Part shown: positions 8,640 to 17,141 of the stretch, in pieces | Numbering within the stretch: the first letter of the stretch is position 1 | Layout: each line of letters starts with the position of its first letter | Assembly: GCF_003177035.1 (NCBI RefSeq) | Contig: NZ_CP029488.1 | Location: 868,001-932,000, forward strand | Source: Salinisphaera sp. LB1 | GTDB taxonomy: Bacteria > Pseudomonadota > Gammaproteobacteria > Nevskiales > Salinisphaeraceae | DNA length: 64,000 nt | Direction: 5' to 3' | Translations under genes and position numbers: made by a program | The notes under the pieces: model-generated | The model's database searches: none | What the model was told of the DNA's origin: nothing | What the model saw: only the letters and a program-made list of their open reading frames with translations

Positions 8640-9688
8640 CAATACGTACTCGTGACCTTGCGGACATTGGGCGGCTGATCGGGATCGTAACCGAGCGCCA
8701 CCGCCCGGGCCTCCAACGCGCCGTAGCAGTCGAACGCCATCGCGATGGCATCGGTATACACATTACCGGTCGCTGGACGGCTCACGACCGACAGATACTC
8801 GGCCGGGGTCACATCCTCCAGGCCCGGACCGAGCAACGTGACGTTCGCTTCCAGTTCGGCCAGCCGATGGGCCGTGTCGATCAGGCCCGGCCGCGTGGCG
8901 TCATCCAGGCAGATAATGAGCACCGGCGTACCGCGCCCGACCAGCGTGAGCGGGCCGTGAATGAATTCGGCCGCCGAAAACGCCTCGGCCGGCGTGACAC
9001 AGACTTCCTTGAACTTGAGCGCGACCTCGCGGGCGATGCCGAGGCTCACCCCGCGCCCGAGCACGAAGCCGGCCGAATCGAAGGCGGCGAGCGCCGATGC
9101 ATCCAGCGGAGCCTGATTGTCACGCCGGTGGGCGAGTGTGGCCGGCAGGCGCTCGAGCGCGGCTTCCAGTTCGTGGTCGTCGGCCACGGTCGCGACCAGG
9201 CGGGCCGCGGCGGCCAGCGTGCCGAGATAGGTCTTGGTCGCGGCCACGGCCTTCTCGGGCCCCATGGCCAGATCGAGGGTGTGGGCCGCCGTGGCGGCGA
9301 GCCGGGATTCCGGGTCGTTGGTCAGCGCGAGCGTGAGCGCGCCGGTCGCGTTGGCCGCTTCCACCACGGCGTTGATGTCCGAGCCCGCCCCGGACTGCGA
9401 GATCGCCATCACCACCGCGCCGGCCAGCATGGGTTTCCGGCCGTAGACGGTGAACAGGCTGGGCGTGATCTCGCCGACCACGCGGCCAGCGCCCAGCCCG
9501 GCGGCCGCGGCAAAGAACGCCCCGGCGTGCGAAGAACTGCCGCGGGCCGTGACCCACCAGGGCGCATTCGGGCGCGCGGCCAGGTCGGCGGCGATCGCCG
9601 TGATCGCGTCGCGATTGGCGGCCCATTGAGCGGCCAGACGCTCGGGGGTTTCGAGCATCTCGCGCCGCATGAGAGTGGTCGAACTCAT
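8639..9688 (-). CDS. nagB-II: SIS-domain glucosamine-6-phosphate deaminase (NagB-II type)
   Basis: A 349-residue protein with two sugar-isomerase (SIS) domains, resembling the isomerase half of GlmS but without the glutaminase domain. TARGSSSHAGAFFAAAAGL and ISQSGAGSDINAVVEAA are the phosphosugar-binding loops, and FVLGRGVSLGIAREVALKFK with CVTPAEAFSAAEFIHGP marks the second SIS domain. In GlcNAc operons lacking classical NagB this protein converts glucosamine-6-phosphate to fructose-6-phosphate and ammonia. It sits between the kinase and the deacetylase, with ATGA overlaps on both sides. A ketosamine isomerase role (AgaS-like) is a less likely alternative. Confidence 0.88.
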   Translation of the reverse strand: MSSTTLMRREMLETPERLAAQWAANRDAITAIAADLAARPNAPWWVTARGSSSHAGAFFAAAAGLGAGRVVGEITPSLFTVYGRKPMLAGAVVMAISQSGAGSDINAVVEAANATGALTLALTNDPESRLAATAAHTLDLAMGPEKAVAATKTYLGTLAAAARLVATVADDHELEAALERLPATLAHRRDNQAPLDASALAAFDSAGFVLGRGVSLGIAREVALKFKEVCVTPAEAFSAAEFIHGPLTLVGRGTPVLIICLDDATRPGLIDTAHRLAELEANVTLLGPGLEDVTPAEYLSVVSRPATGNVYTDAIAMAFDCYGALEARAVALGYDPDQPPNVRKVTSTY

Positions 9689-10578
9689 GAACCGGTCTCC
9701 GGTGAAGGGATGAAAGCATGACGGGCCATCAACGCAGCGCCGTGCGCACCGTCGTGAACGGGCCGCGTGGATCGCGCCTGCAGATCGGCATCGAGCCGCG
9801 GTGCGATGGTAGCGGCCAGGCCGCCGGTGAGTGCCAGCAGGAGATCGCGACGCTCACCGATGAGCGCGCGCGCCACCGCCGACACATGCCGCCCGGCCGC
9901 ATCGAGCAACGCCTCCGCGCTCGCCTCTCTCTGGCTGGCGAGCTCCACCACGGCGCGTGCATAGCCGGCGAAATCGCCCGCCTGCGCGCTACACGCCCAG
10001 CCGGCGAGCGCGCCGGGGTCGTGGCTGAAATCCGCCAGCAGCCGATCGGCCAGCGCATCGTGCACCCGGCGCCCATCGGCCGCCGCCAGCGCATGGCCGA
10101 CCGCCTCCATGCCAAGCCAGGCGCCGGACCCGCGATCGTCGTGCGGGAACCCCCAGCCCCCGGCGCGCGCCGTGGCCTCGCCGTCGCGACAGAAACCGAC
10201 CACACCGGTACCGACCGACACGATCGCGCCGTTGCCGCCGTCGTGGGCGCCGGCACAGGCGATATGCGCATCCGAGACCACCTCGAGCGCGCCGCAGGCG
10301 GGTGCTGCCGCCACGAAGGCGCGATACGCCGGTGCGATCTCGGTACCGGCGATACCGACGACCACGCTCGCCTCAACCAGATCGAGCCCGGCCAGCGCAT
10401 CAATGGCGCGGACCGTCTCGACGATGGTCGCCCAGCTCGTATCGGCGCGCCCGTTAAGGGTGGCGGCCGCGCCGTTGGCGGTGCCCAGCACCTGCCCCGC
10501 GGCGTCCAGCGCGACGACCCGCGTCTTGCTCGCGCCGCCGTCGACGCCGATGAATACGCGCAGCTCACAATCAGCCAT
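9685..10578 (-). CDS. nagK: N-acetylglucosamine kinase, BadF/BadG family
   Basis: A 297-residue ASKHA-fold kinase. The first phosphate loop VFIGVDGGASKTRVVALDAA is at residues 8-27. A second glycine loop (VSVGTGVVGFCRDGEATARA) and the LLALTGGLAATIAPRL adenosine region follow. It phosphorylates GlcNAc after import. The start at 10578 (MADCELRVF) was chosen over an upstream frame because the phosphate loop comes right after it and it overlaps the transporter's last codons, as usual in compact operons. Its stop overlaps the deaminase start. Specificity for GlcNAc rather than glucosamine is from context. Confidence 0.87.
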   Translation of the reverse strand: MADCELRVFIGVDGGASKTRVVALDAAGQVLGTANGAAATLNGRADTSWATIVETVRAIDALAGLDLVEASVVVGIAGTEIAPAYRAFVAAAPACGALEVVSDAHIACAGAHDGGNGAIVSVGTGVVGFCRDGEATARAGGWGFPHDDRGSGAWLGMEAVGHALAAADGRRVHDALADRLLADFSHDPGALAGWACSAQAGDFAGYARAVVELASQREASAEALLDAAGRHVSAVARALIGERRDLLLALTGGLAATIAPRLDADLQARSTRPVHDGAHGAALMARHAFIPSPETGS

Positions 10579-11953
10579 GCGCTTCTCCCAGGAAATGGGT
10601 TTCGATCTCTTCCAGTTTGCGCCCCTTGGTCTCCGGCAAGGGGATGATCGCCACCAGCATGTAGACGAATACCGCGATTGCGAGCAATCCGAAGGCCCCG
10701 GCATAGCCGGCCACCGAGACGATATCCATGAACACCGCGGCCAGAATCGCCGACATCAGAGAATTGGCGAACAGTGCGACCGCCATGCCCTTGGCGCGGA
10801 TCGCCAGCGGCAGCACTTCCGAGATCGCCAGCCACACCACGATACCCGGGCCGATGGCGAAGAAGACGACAAAGCCGATCAACCCGGCCAGCGTGGCATA
10901 GCCCTGGAACGCGGAGGCCGTAGTCAGCAAATGGATGAGCGCCATGAACGCCAGAGCGACCGTCGCCCCGGCCGTGCCCAGAATGAGCAGCGGGCGCCGG
11001 CCGACACGATCGATCAGCATCAGGCCGACGATGGTGACCACGAAGTTGGTCAGCCCGACCGTCACGCTGCCCAGCACCGCGGTCGCGCCGCCGGACAGGC
11101 CCGACTGGTCGAGGATCACGGTATTGAACTGCAGCAGCGTGTTAATGCCGGTGAGCTGGTTGAGCAGACCGATCGCCAAAGCCAGAAAGAAAGCGCGACG
11201 ATAGCCCGGCGCCAACAACAGGGACCAGCGCGCGGCCACGCCTTCTTCATCGGTCTGCGCGGCCAGTTCGTTGAATGTGGATTCGGTCTCTGCGGCACTG
11301 TGCGTGCGGGCGAGCGCGGCGCGCGCTTCGCTCGGCCGGCCTTTCTTGATCAGCCAGCGCGGCGATTTCGGCAACGCCAGACCGAGCAGCACGAAGGCCA
11401 CGGCCGGCGCAAGCGCGGTGATGAACATGGCCCGCCAGTCGCCGCTGGCGTTGAAGAAATAGCCGACCAGATAACCGGCCAGAATGCCGAAGGTCAGAAA
11501 CAGCTGGAACAGCGTCACGCTGCGCCCGCGCACCGCCGGCGGCATGACCTCGACCAGATACAGTGGCACCACGATGGTCACCAGACCGACGCCAATGCCC
11601 TGAATCAACCGGCCGCCGAGCGCGCCGGCATAGCCGGCCGCCATGGCGGTCACGATCACGCCGATCGCGAATACGGCGCCCGAGATCAGCAGCGTCGCCT
11701 TGCGCCCGATCGCGTCGGCGATCGGGCCGCCGATGAGGGTGGCCAGCGAACCGCCGCCCAGCACCGCCGCCACAATCAGCGACATTTCCGAGGCAGACAG
11801 CGACAGCGCGCCCTTCATGAACACCAGCGCGCCGGCGATGATGCCGATGTCGTAGCCGTACAAAATGCCGCCGAGCGCGGCGATGGCGATCGCCAGCCAG
11901 GCCATGGCCGGCAGGCGGGTGGGCGAAAATGAGTCCTGTGTCGTTTCGATCAT
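10571..11953 (-). CDS. MFS sugar porter, probable GlcNAc permease
   Basis: A 460-residue, 12-helix major facilitator carrier of the sugar porter (XylE/GalP) family. Signatures: GGILYGYDIGIIAGALVFMK at the first helix, GGPIADAIGRKATLL in loop 2-3, the repeat VGLMLIDRVGRRPLLILG in loop 8-9 and the PLPETKGRKLEEIE tail motif that defines sugar porters. It is a proton-coupled importer in the inner membrane. As the first gene after nagR and directly before the kinase, it is the best candidate for GlcNAc uptake. It is not a member of the NagP/FucP carrier family, so the name nagP is not assigned. Confidence 0.9.
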   Translation of the reverse strand: MIETTQDSFSPTRLPAMAWLAIAIAALGGILYGYDIGIIAGALVFMKGALSLSASEMSLIVAAVLGGGSLATLIGGPIADAIGRKATLLISGAVFAIGVIVTAMAAGYAGALGGRLIQGIGVGLVTIVVPLYLVEVMPPAVRGRSVTLFQLFLTFGILAGYLVGYFFNASGDWRAMFITALAPAVAFVLLGLALPKSPRWLIKKGRPSEARAALARTHSAAETESTFNELAAQTDEEGVAARWSLLLAPGYRRAFFLALAIGLLNQLTGINTLLQFNTVILDQSGLSGGATAVLGSVTVGLTNFVVTIVGLMLIDRVGRRPLLILGTAGATVALAFMALIHLLTTASAFQGYATLAGLIGFVVFFAIGPGIVVWLAISEVLPLAIRAKGMAVALFANSLMSAILAAVFMDIVSVAGYAGAFGLLAIAVFVYMLVAIIPLPETKGRKLEEIETHFLGEAHG

Positions 11954-12088
11954 GTCTCTCCTCCGAGTACGAGGCGTTGTCGTTTCAGTTGTATCCGCGC
12001 TCTGTTTTGACGCGGTGTTCGCAGCCGCCGGGCCGCAACGCCCGACGCCGATGACAATCCGCCGCCCGCCGCGAGTGCGTCCGTTGGT

Positions 12089-12838
12089 TCAACCAGACGC
12101 CGGGCGCCGATGCAGCTCGACCATGAAGTCGTAGTAATGGGTACGGCAGTAGCTCACGCTCAGCTCCGCCGGCGAGCCATCGGCCAGATAGCTCGACCGG
12201 GTGACCGCGAGCAGCGCCTCGCCTTGGGGCACCGACACCAGTGCCGCGGTTTCGGCGTCGGCGTTGACCGCCGTGATGTGCTGCAACGCCCGCATGATCG
12301 GCCGGCCCAGATCCTCGAGCGTCTTGTACAGCGACGTCTCGACCGCTTCCGGTTCGGGCAAGACCGCCTCGGGCAGACAACTTTCTTCCACCGCCATGAC
12401 CACATCGTCGGCCAGGCGGAGACGTTTCAGCCGCGCGACACGCGCGTTGCTGTGCAATCCCAGGCGAAACGCTTCTTCGCTGGTCGGCGAATCGATCCGC
12501 CGCGACAACCAGCGCGAGCTCGGCGTGAAGCCGCGCTGGGTCAGCAGTTCCGTGAAACTGGCGAGCCGGGTCAGCGGCTCATTGAACCGCGGCGCGATGA
12601 ATGTGCCCGAGCCATGGGTGCGCCGGATCAAGCCGCGCTGCGCCAGCTGTTCGAGCGCCTTGCGCGCGGTGATGCGCGAAATATGCAGCACATCGGCCAG
12701 CGCCCGCTCGGATGGCAGCGCCTCGCCCGCCTGCCAGCGGCCCGCCTCGATCGCGTCGCCGAGTTGCCGCGAGAGTTGGTGATACAGCGGCGTCGCAATA
12801 TCGGCATCGAGCATGATTCGGGAAAGGCGAGGATCCAT
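12089..12838 (-). CDS. nagR: GntR-family regulator with UTRA domain, probable nag repressor
   Basis: A 249-residue regulator of the HutC/NagR branch. The N-terminal winged helix is at about residues 15-80, with the classical GEALPSERALADVLHISRIT and GLIRRTHGSGTFIAPRF. The C-terminal UTRA ligand domain starts at about 95 (LLTQRGFTPSSRWLSRRI) and ends with HYYDFMVELHRR. In other bacteria such proteins bind GlcNAc-6-phosphate or glucosamine-6-phosphate and lift repression of nag genes. It heads the nag operon, 135 bp upstream of the transporter, and a large palindrome lies directly upstream of it. It may therefore regulate itself and the operon. Confidence 0.88.
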   Translation of the reverse strand: MDPRLSRIMLDADIATPLYHQLSRQLGDAIEAGRWQAGEALPSERALADVLHISRITARKALEQLAQRGLIRRTHGSGTFIAPRFNEPLTRLASFTELLTQRGFTPSSRWLSRRIDSPTSEEAFRLGLHSNARVARLKRLRLADDVVMAVEESCLPEAVLPEPEAVETSLYKTLEDLGRPIMRALQHITAVNADAETAALVSVPQGEALLAVTRSSYLADGSPAELSVSYCRTHYYDFMVELHRRPASG

Positions 12839-12882
12839 GGCGCGTTTTCCAGGCGACGATTACGTACCAATATAAGCCCTCT

Positions 12883-12923
12883 AAAGGACCAGTAAAATAC
12901 CAATTGGTCTTATACTGGTCTTT
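12883..12923. promoter_or_regulatory. Palindromic GntR/NagR operator
   Basis: AAAGGACCAGTA on the left is mirrored by TACTGGTCTTT on the right, and the inner TACCA/TGGTCT half-sites flank the centre CAATTG. The TGGTC/GACCA half-sites resemble the TGGTCTAGACCA type bound by GntR proteins of the HutC/NagR group. It lies 45-85 bp before nagR and upstream of astC on the other strand, so it may influence both promoters. Confidence 0.7.
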
Positions 12924-13051
12924 AACCCGTCGGCGGCGACCTGATTGTCATGCGTCATTGCTTTGCCGGCATCGGCCGTGCGTGACCCGGGCGTTACAAA
13001 GCGCGACAATACGGCGCTTACGCACTGGCCCGAACACCCGGATATCAAGCC

Positions 13052-14266
13052 ATGGACTGGACGCCCTCCCGCGAAGACTTCGACCGCTACATGCTGCCCA
13101 ATTACAATCCGCAGGCCGTCATCCCGGTCCGCGGCGAAGGCAGCCGGCTGTGGGACCAGAACGGCGATGAATACATCGATTTCGCCGGTGGCATCGCAGT
13201 CAATGGGCTCGGCCATTGCCATCCCGCGCTGGTCGAGGCGCTGACCATGCAGGGCCAGCAGCTCTGGCATCTGTCCAATGTCTATACCAATGAGCCGGCA
13301 TTACGGCTGGCGAAGACGTTGGTCGAGTCCACTTTTGCCGACAAGGTGTTCTTTGCCAACTCCGGCGGCGAGGCCAACGAGGCGGCGCTGAAGCTGGCGC
13401 GCCGCTATGCCCACGACAAGTTCGGCGCACAAAAAGACAAGATCGTTTCGTTTCGCAGTTCGTTCCACGGCCGAACCTGGTTCACGGTCTCGGTCGGCGG
13501 CCAGGAGAAATACACCCAGGGCTTCGGCCCGGTGCCGGGGGGCATCGTCCACGGCGAGTACAACAATCTGGAATCGGCCCGTGAGCTGGTGGACGACCAC
13601 ACCTGCGCGATCATGGTCGAACCGGTGCAGGGCGAAGGTGGCGTGACGCCGGGCGATCCGGATTTCCTGGCCGGGCTGCGCCGGCTGGCCGACGCTCACG
13701 ACGCCCTGCTGATCTTCGACGAAGTCCAATGCGGCGTCGGCCGTACCGGGCAGTTGTACGCCTACATGGGTTACGGCGTGACGCCCGACATCCTCACCAG
13801 CGCCAAGGCGCTGGGCGGCGGTTTCCCGATCGGCGCGATGCTGACCATCGACAAGGTGGCCGAGGTGTTCGTGGTCGGCACGCATGGCTCCACCTACGGC
13901 GGCAATCCGCTGGCCTGCGCGGTGGCGCTGGCGGCGGTCGAAACCATCGGCCGGCCGGACGTGCTGGCCGGCGTCGAGGATCGCGCGGCTATCTTTCGCG
14001 AAGAACTCGACCGCATCAACGCAAAATATGACTGCTTCGCCGACATTCGCGGCAAGGGGCTGTTGATCGGCGCCGAATTCAACGCGCGCTATCACGAGCA
14101 GGGCCGGGCGACACTGGCCGCCGCGATCAAGGAAGGGCTGATGCTTCTGGTCGCCGGGCCGAACGTGCTGCGCTTCGCCCCTTCGCTGATCATTCCCGAG
14201 GCCGATATCCGCGAGGGTATGGCCAAGCTGGACAGGGCCATCGGCACGCTCGAGGCGACCTCGTAG
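13052..14266 (+). CDS. astC: Succinylornithine/acetylornithine aminotransferase
   Basis: A 404-residue class III aminotransferase. In the AST pathway it transfers the amino group of N2-succinylornithine to 2-oxoglutarate. Family marks: [39 protein letters not shown] (cofactor phosphate contacts), [15 protein letters not shown], the [13 protein letters not shown] loop, [15 protein letters not shown] (the Asp holding the pyridine) and [16 protein letters not shown] with the pyridoxal-phosphate lysine at about residue 252. It is the first gene of astC-aruF-aruG, with 6 bp to the next gene. The protein could also act as ArgD; context favours AstC. Confidence 0.93.
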   Translation: MDWTPSREDFDRYMLPNYNPQAVIPVRGEGSRLWDQNGDEYIDFAGGIAVNGLGHCHPALVEALTMQGQQLWHLSNVYTNEPALRLAKTLVESTFADKVFFANSGGEANEAALKLARRYAHDKFGAQKDKIVSFRSSFHGRTWFTVSVGGQEKYTQGFGPVPGGIVHGEYNNLESARELVDDHTCAIMVEPVQGEGGVTPGDPDFLAGLRRLADAHDALLIFDEVQCGVGRTGQLYAYMGYGVTPDILTSAKALGGGFPIGAMLTIDKVAEVFVVGTHGSTYGGNPLACAVALAAVETIGRPDVLAGVEDRAAIFREELDRINAKYDCFADIRGKGLLIGAEFNARYHEQGRATLAAAIKEGLMLLVAGPNVLRFAPSLIIPEADIREGMAKLDRAIGTLEATS

Positions 14267-14272
14267 CCTGGC

Positions 14273-15331
14273 ATGCTCATCGTTCGCCCCGGCCACCCGG
14301 ATGATCTCGAGGCGTTGATGGCGCTGGCCGCCAACGCCGTGCCCGCGCTCACCAACTTCCCGGCCCATCGCGAACGGCTGGGCGAACGGCTCGCGGCCTC
14401 GCGCCACGCCCTCGAGGAATCGATCGCCTCGCCGGGCAGCGAGGTTTACACGTTCGTGCTGGAAGACCACGCCGGCGAGTCGCCGCGCGTGGTCGGCACG
14501 GCCAGCATTCGGGCCCGCGCCGGCGCGCGCGAAGCTTATTACACCTGGCGTCGCGAGACGCTGATTCACGCCTCGCAGCAGCTCGACGTGCGCCGCGAGG
14601 TCTCGATTCTGTCGCTCTCGCACGAACTGTCGGAATCCAGCCTGCTTTGCGCCTTTTCGATCGACCCGGCCTATCGCGGCGGGCCGGGCGAGCGCCTGTT
14701 GCGACGCGCACGGCTGTTGTTCGTCGCCCAGCACCCGGAGCGCTTCATGACCAACCTGGCCGTGGCCATGCCCGGGCACCTCGACGCCAACGGCGCCTCG
14801 CCATTCTGGGAATCGGTCGGCCGGCATTTCTTCGTGCGCGATTTCGGCGAAATCAACGAAATCGCCGGTGTTCATTCCAAGAGCTTCATCGCCGAGGTCA
14901 TGCCGCCGTTTCCGCTCTACGAACCGCTGCTGAGCGAAACCGGTCGTGCCGCCATCGGCTCGATCCACGCCGCCCATGGTCCGGCGGCGGTCGATCTGCG
15001 CGATGAAGGCTTCACGCCGTCGCGGCACATCGATCTGTTCGACGGCGGGTTGTTGTTCGAAGCCCCCTTCCAACGCCTGCATTCGGTCCGCGGCAACCGC
15101 TGGCATCCGGTTCGGGTCGACAATCGCGTGGCGCACGGCGAGCACGGCGTGGCGCTGCTGGCGAATCAGGAAACATCCGCGTTCCGCTGTATCGCCGCAC
15201 CGCACGCCTTGACCGCGACCGGCCAGCTGCGGCTCGCACCCGAGGGCGCCGACCGGCTGCACCTCGATACCGGGCGCGCCGTTCTGGCCGTCACCCTGCC
15301 CACGCTGGACGCGGAGGCCGGCTCATGTTGA
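14273..15331 (+). CDS. aruF: Arginine N-succinyltransferase, alpha subunit
   Basis: A 352-residue AstA-family protein starting MLIVRPGHPDDLEALMALAA. It transfers succinate from succinyl-CoA to arginine, the first AST step. Family segments: YTFVLEDHAG, LDVRREVSILSLSHELSESS, GERLLRRARLLFVAQHPERF, SPFWESVGRHFFVRDFGEIN, FIAEVMPPFPLYEPLL and HIDLFDGGLLFEAP. It is followed by a second AstA homologue whose start overlaps its stop. This is the two-subunit arrangement of pseudomonads (AruF/AruG), not the single-chain AstA of enterics. Here it is labelled alpha because it comes first. Confidence 0.92.
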   Translation: MLIVRPGHPDDLEALMALAANAVPALTNFPAHRERLGERLAASRHALEESIASPGSEVYTFVLEDHAGESPRVVGTASIRARAGAREAYYTWRRETLIHASQQLDVRREVSILSLSHELSESSLLCAFSIDPAYRGGPGERLLRRARLLFVAQHPERFMTNLAVAMPGHLDANGASPFWESVGRHFFVRDFGEINEIAGVHSKSFIAEVMPPFPLYEPLLSETGRAAIGSIHAAHGPAAVDLRDEGFTPSRHIDLFDGGLLFEAPFQRLHSVRGNRWHPVRVDNRVAHGEHGVALLANQETSAFRCIAAPHALTATGQLRLAPEGADRLHLDTGRAVLAVTLPTLDAEAGSC

Positions 15332-16380
15332 TTCGCCCGATCGAAACCGGCGATCTCGACGCCCTGCATGCCATCGCCATCGAAACCGGCGCCGGTTTCA
15401 CCTCCCTGCCCGACAACCGCGATTTTCTGGCCCGGCACATCGCCGAAACCCGCGCCGCCTTCGACAAACCGGCCGACGATGCCAGCCTGGCCACCGACCC
15501 CGATCTGTATTTTTTCGTCCTCGAAGACGACAGCCTTGGCGATGCGCCGGTCGCCGACCGGATCGCCGGCTGCTGCGCGATCGAGGCCCGCGTCGGACTG
15601 GACGCACCGTTCTACAACTATCGTGTCGGCCGGCTGGCCCAGGCCTCCAAGCAACTCGATCTGAACCGCGTGATCGATACGCTGTTCCTGTCGTCCGATC
15701 ACACCGGCGACGCCGAGGTCTGCTCGCTGTACCTGCGCCCGGCCTGGCGCAGCAAGGGCCAGCGCAACGGCACGCTATTGTCCCGCGTGCGCTGGTTGTT
15801 CATGGCCGCCTATCGCATGCGTTTTCCGGAACGCGTGCTGGCCGAAATGCGCGGGCGATTCGACGATGCCGACGTCAACCCGTTCTGGCAGGCGCTCGGT
15901 CAGCATTTCTTCCCGATCGATTTCCGCGACGCCGACCGGCTGACCGGTCTCGGCCAGAAATCGTTCATCGGCGAGCTGATGCCGCGCTACCCGATCTGCA
16001 CCGCCATGCTGCCCGAGGCCGCCCGCGAGTGCATCGGCGCGGTCCACGAACAGACCAAACCGGCGCTGGCGATGCTCAACGCGCAAGGGCTGCGCTTCGA
16101 GGGCTATATCGATATCTTCGACGCCGGGCCGACGGTAGAAGCCTATCTCGACGACGTACGCGCCGTGCGCCACTCGCGTGAAGTCGAGGTCCGTATCGAT
16201 GCCCGGGCCAACACGCCGGCCGCCCCCGTCACGCTGGCCGCCACCACCGGCGCCTGCGCGGATTTCCGGGCCGGCTGGATTGGCCGGGCGCCGGAAGAAG
16301 ACGGCATCGCCGTGCATCCCGAGGAAGCGGCCCGGCTTTGCGTTGATGATGGCGCGCGGTTGCGTGTGCTGGGCGATTGA
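15325..16380 (+). CDS. aruG: Arginine N-succinyltransferase, beta subunit
   Basis: A 351-residue paralogue of the preceding gene (MLIRPIETGDLDALHAIAIE). It has the same ordered motifs: YFFVLEDDSLG, QLDLNRVIDTLFLSSD, GTLLSRVRWLFMAAYRMRF, NPFWQALGQHFFPIDFRDAD, FIGELMPRYPICTAMLP and YIDIFDAGPTVEAYLDDVRA. It forms the heteromeric succinyltransferase with AruF. The ATG overlaps the upstream stop by 7 bases. After it the operon is interrupted by a repeat-rich gap of 761 bp before astD. Confidence 0.92.
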   Translation: MLIRPIETGDLDALHAIAIETGAGFTSLPDNRDFLARHIAETRAAFDKPADDASLATDPDLYFFVLEDDSLGDAPVADRIAGCCAIEARVGLDAPFYNYRVGRLAQASKQLDLNRVIDTLFLSSDHTGDAEVCSLYLRPAWRSKGQRNGTLLSRVRWLFMAAYRMRFPERVLAEMRGRFDDADVNPFWQALGQHFFPIDFRDADRLTGLGQKSFIGELMPRYPICTAMLPEAARECIGAVHEQTKPALAMLNAQGLRFEGYIDIFDAGPTVEAYLDDVRAVRHSREVEVRIDARANTPAAPVTLAATTGACADFRAGWIGRAPEEDGIAVHPEEAARLCVDDGARLRVLGD

Positions 16381-16458
16381 TCGCATTGTCGGGCATGCGC
16401 GGCCAGCCAACGACTATGGCGACACCCATTGAACCGACATATCTTCGATCGCGCCGGG

Positions 16459-16949
16459 GTTTCGCGCTGATGCGCGAGTCACTTTCGTTTGCTTGTCCAA
16501 ACGAAAGTAACCAAAGGAAAGGACACCCTGTCTTGCGCCGATGCTTCGCATCGGTCCCCTGCGCGGCTCCGACCGAAAGCGGACCGCCGGAAACTCGCCG
16601 CGCTGCGCGCGACTCAGACATCCGGCGGTCTTTTTCGCTTTCGGCCTCCACTGCTCGGCGCTGCGCCCAAGGGTGGAATACAAACCCGTTACTCCCAGTT
16701 GCGGGTGGGTTTGCCTGTATTCCATCCCGTTACACGGCGACGCGGACGCGCAGTGGCGACGGGTGTCCGGCGCACTGCGCCGGTGCGGCCAGCCTGTTTG
16801 AGCGTCGCCAAAGCGACGTGAGTTCTGGCCGCATCCCGTCGTCGCGAGCATCGGAGTGCACCGGCGCAGCCGGCGCCGATGCGGGTGCCTTTTGTTTTGG
16901 CTTGTTAACGAGAGCAAGCCGAAAAGTGGCTCGCACATCAGTGCGAAAC
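16459..16949. repeat. Repeat element of about 490 bp with inverted ends, inside the ast locus
   Basis: The left end GTTTCGCGCTGATGCGCGAG is matched inverted at the right end (16930-16949, GTTTCGCACTGATGTGCGAG). Both continue inward with CACTTT, a GCTTG...AAGC stem and a purine tail. The stretch GTTTGCTTGTCCAAACGAAA followed by GTAACCAAAGGAAAGGACAC closely resembles intergenic repeats common in proteobacterial genomes. Long open frames inside it on both strands have no family features and follow from the composition. It separates aruG from astD, in a gene-free gap running from 16381 to 17141. Confidence 0.7.
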
Positions 16950-17141
16950 CCAAAGTTTCGTCCAACGCCCAAGCCCTTTCGCGCTCCATCACTGGAAAAT
17001 TGTCGCGCCGGAACATCCGCTCGAATCGCACGACTAACCCTGACTCAATTTCTCGCATCAACGCGAGCCCGGACCACAAGCACGTGCTCCAGCCTTGCTA
17101 GCCCTGTAGCCGAATAACCGACTGATCAAACCGGAGCCACC

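Noticed and set aside
10109-11932. Very long rightward frame opposite the MFS transporter and kinase genes
   Set aside because: It is the antisense of two well-supported genes in GC-rich DNA; the translation is low-complexity (Arg, His, Gln, Gly rich).
13301-15262. 653-codon leftward frame opposite astC and aruF
   Set aside because: Antisense shadow of genes with clear family motifs; no motif of its own.
16377-17117. Open frames on both strands across the ast repeat element
   Set aside because: They lie within an inverted-repeat element, have no family features and are low-complexity; treated as repeat DNA.
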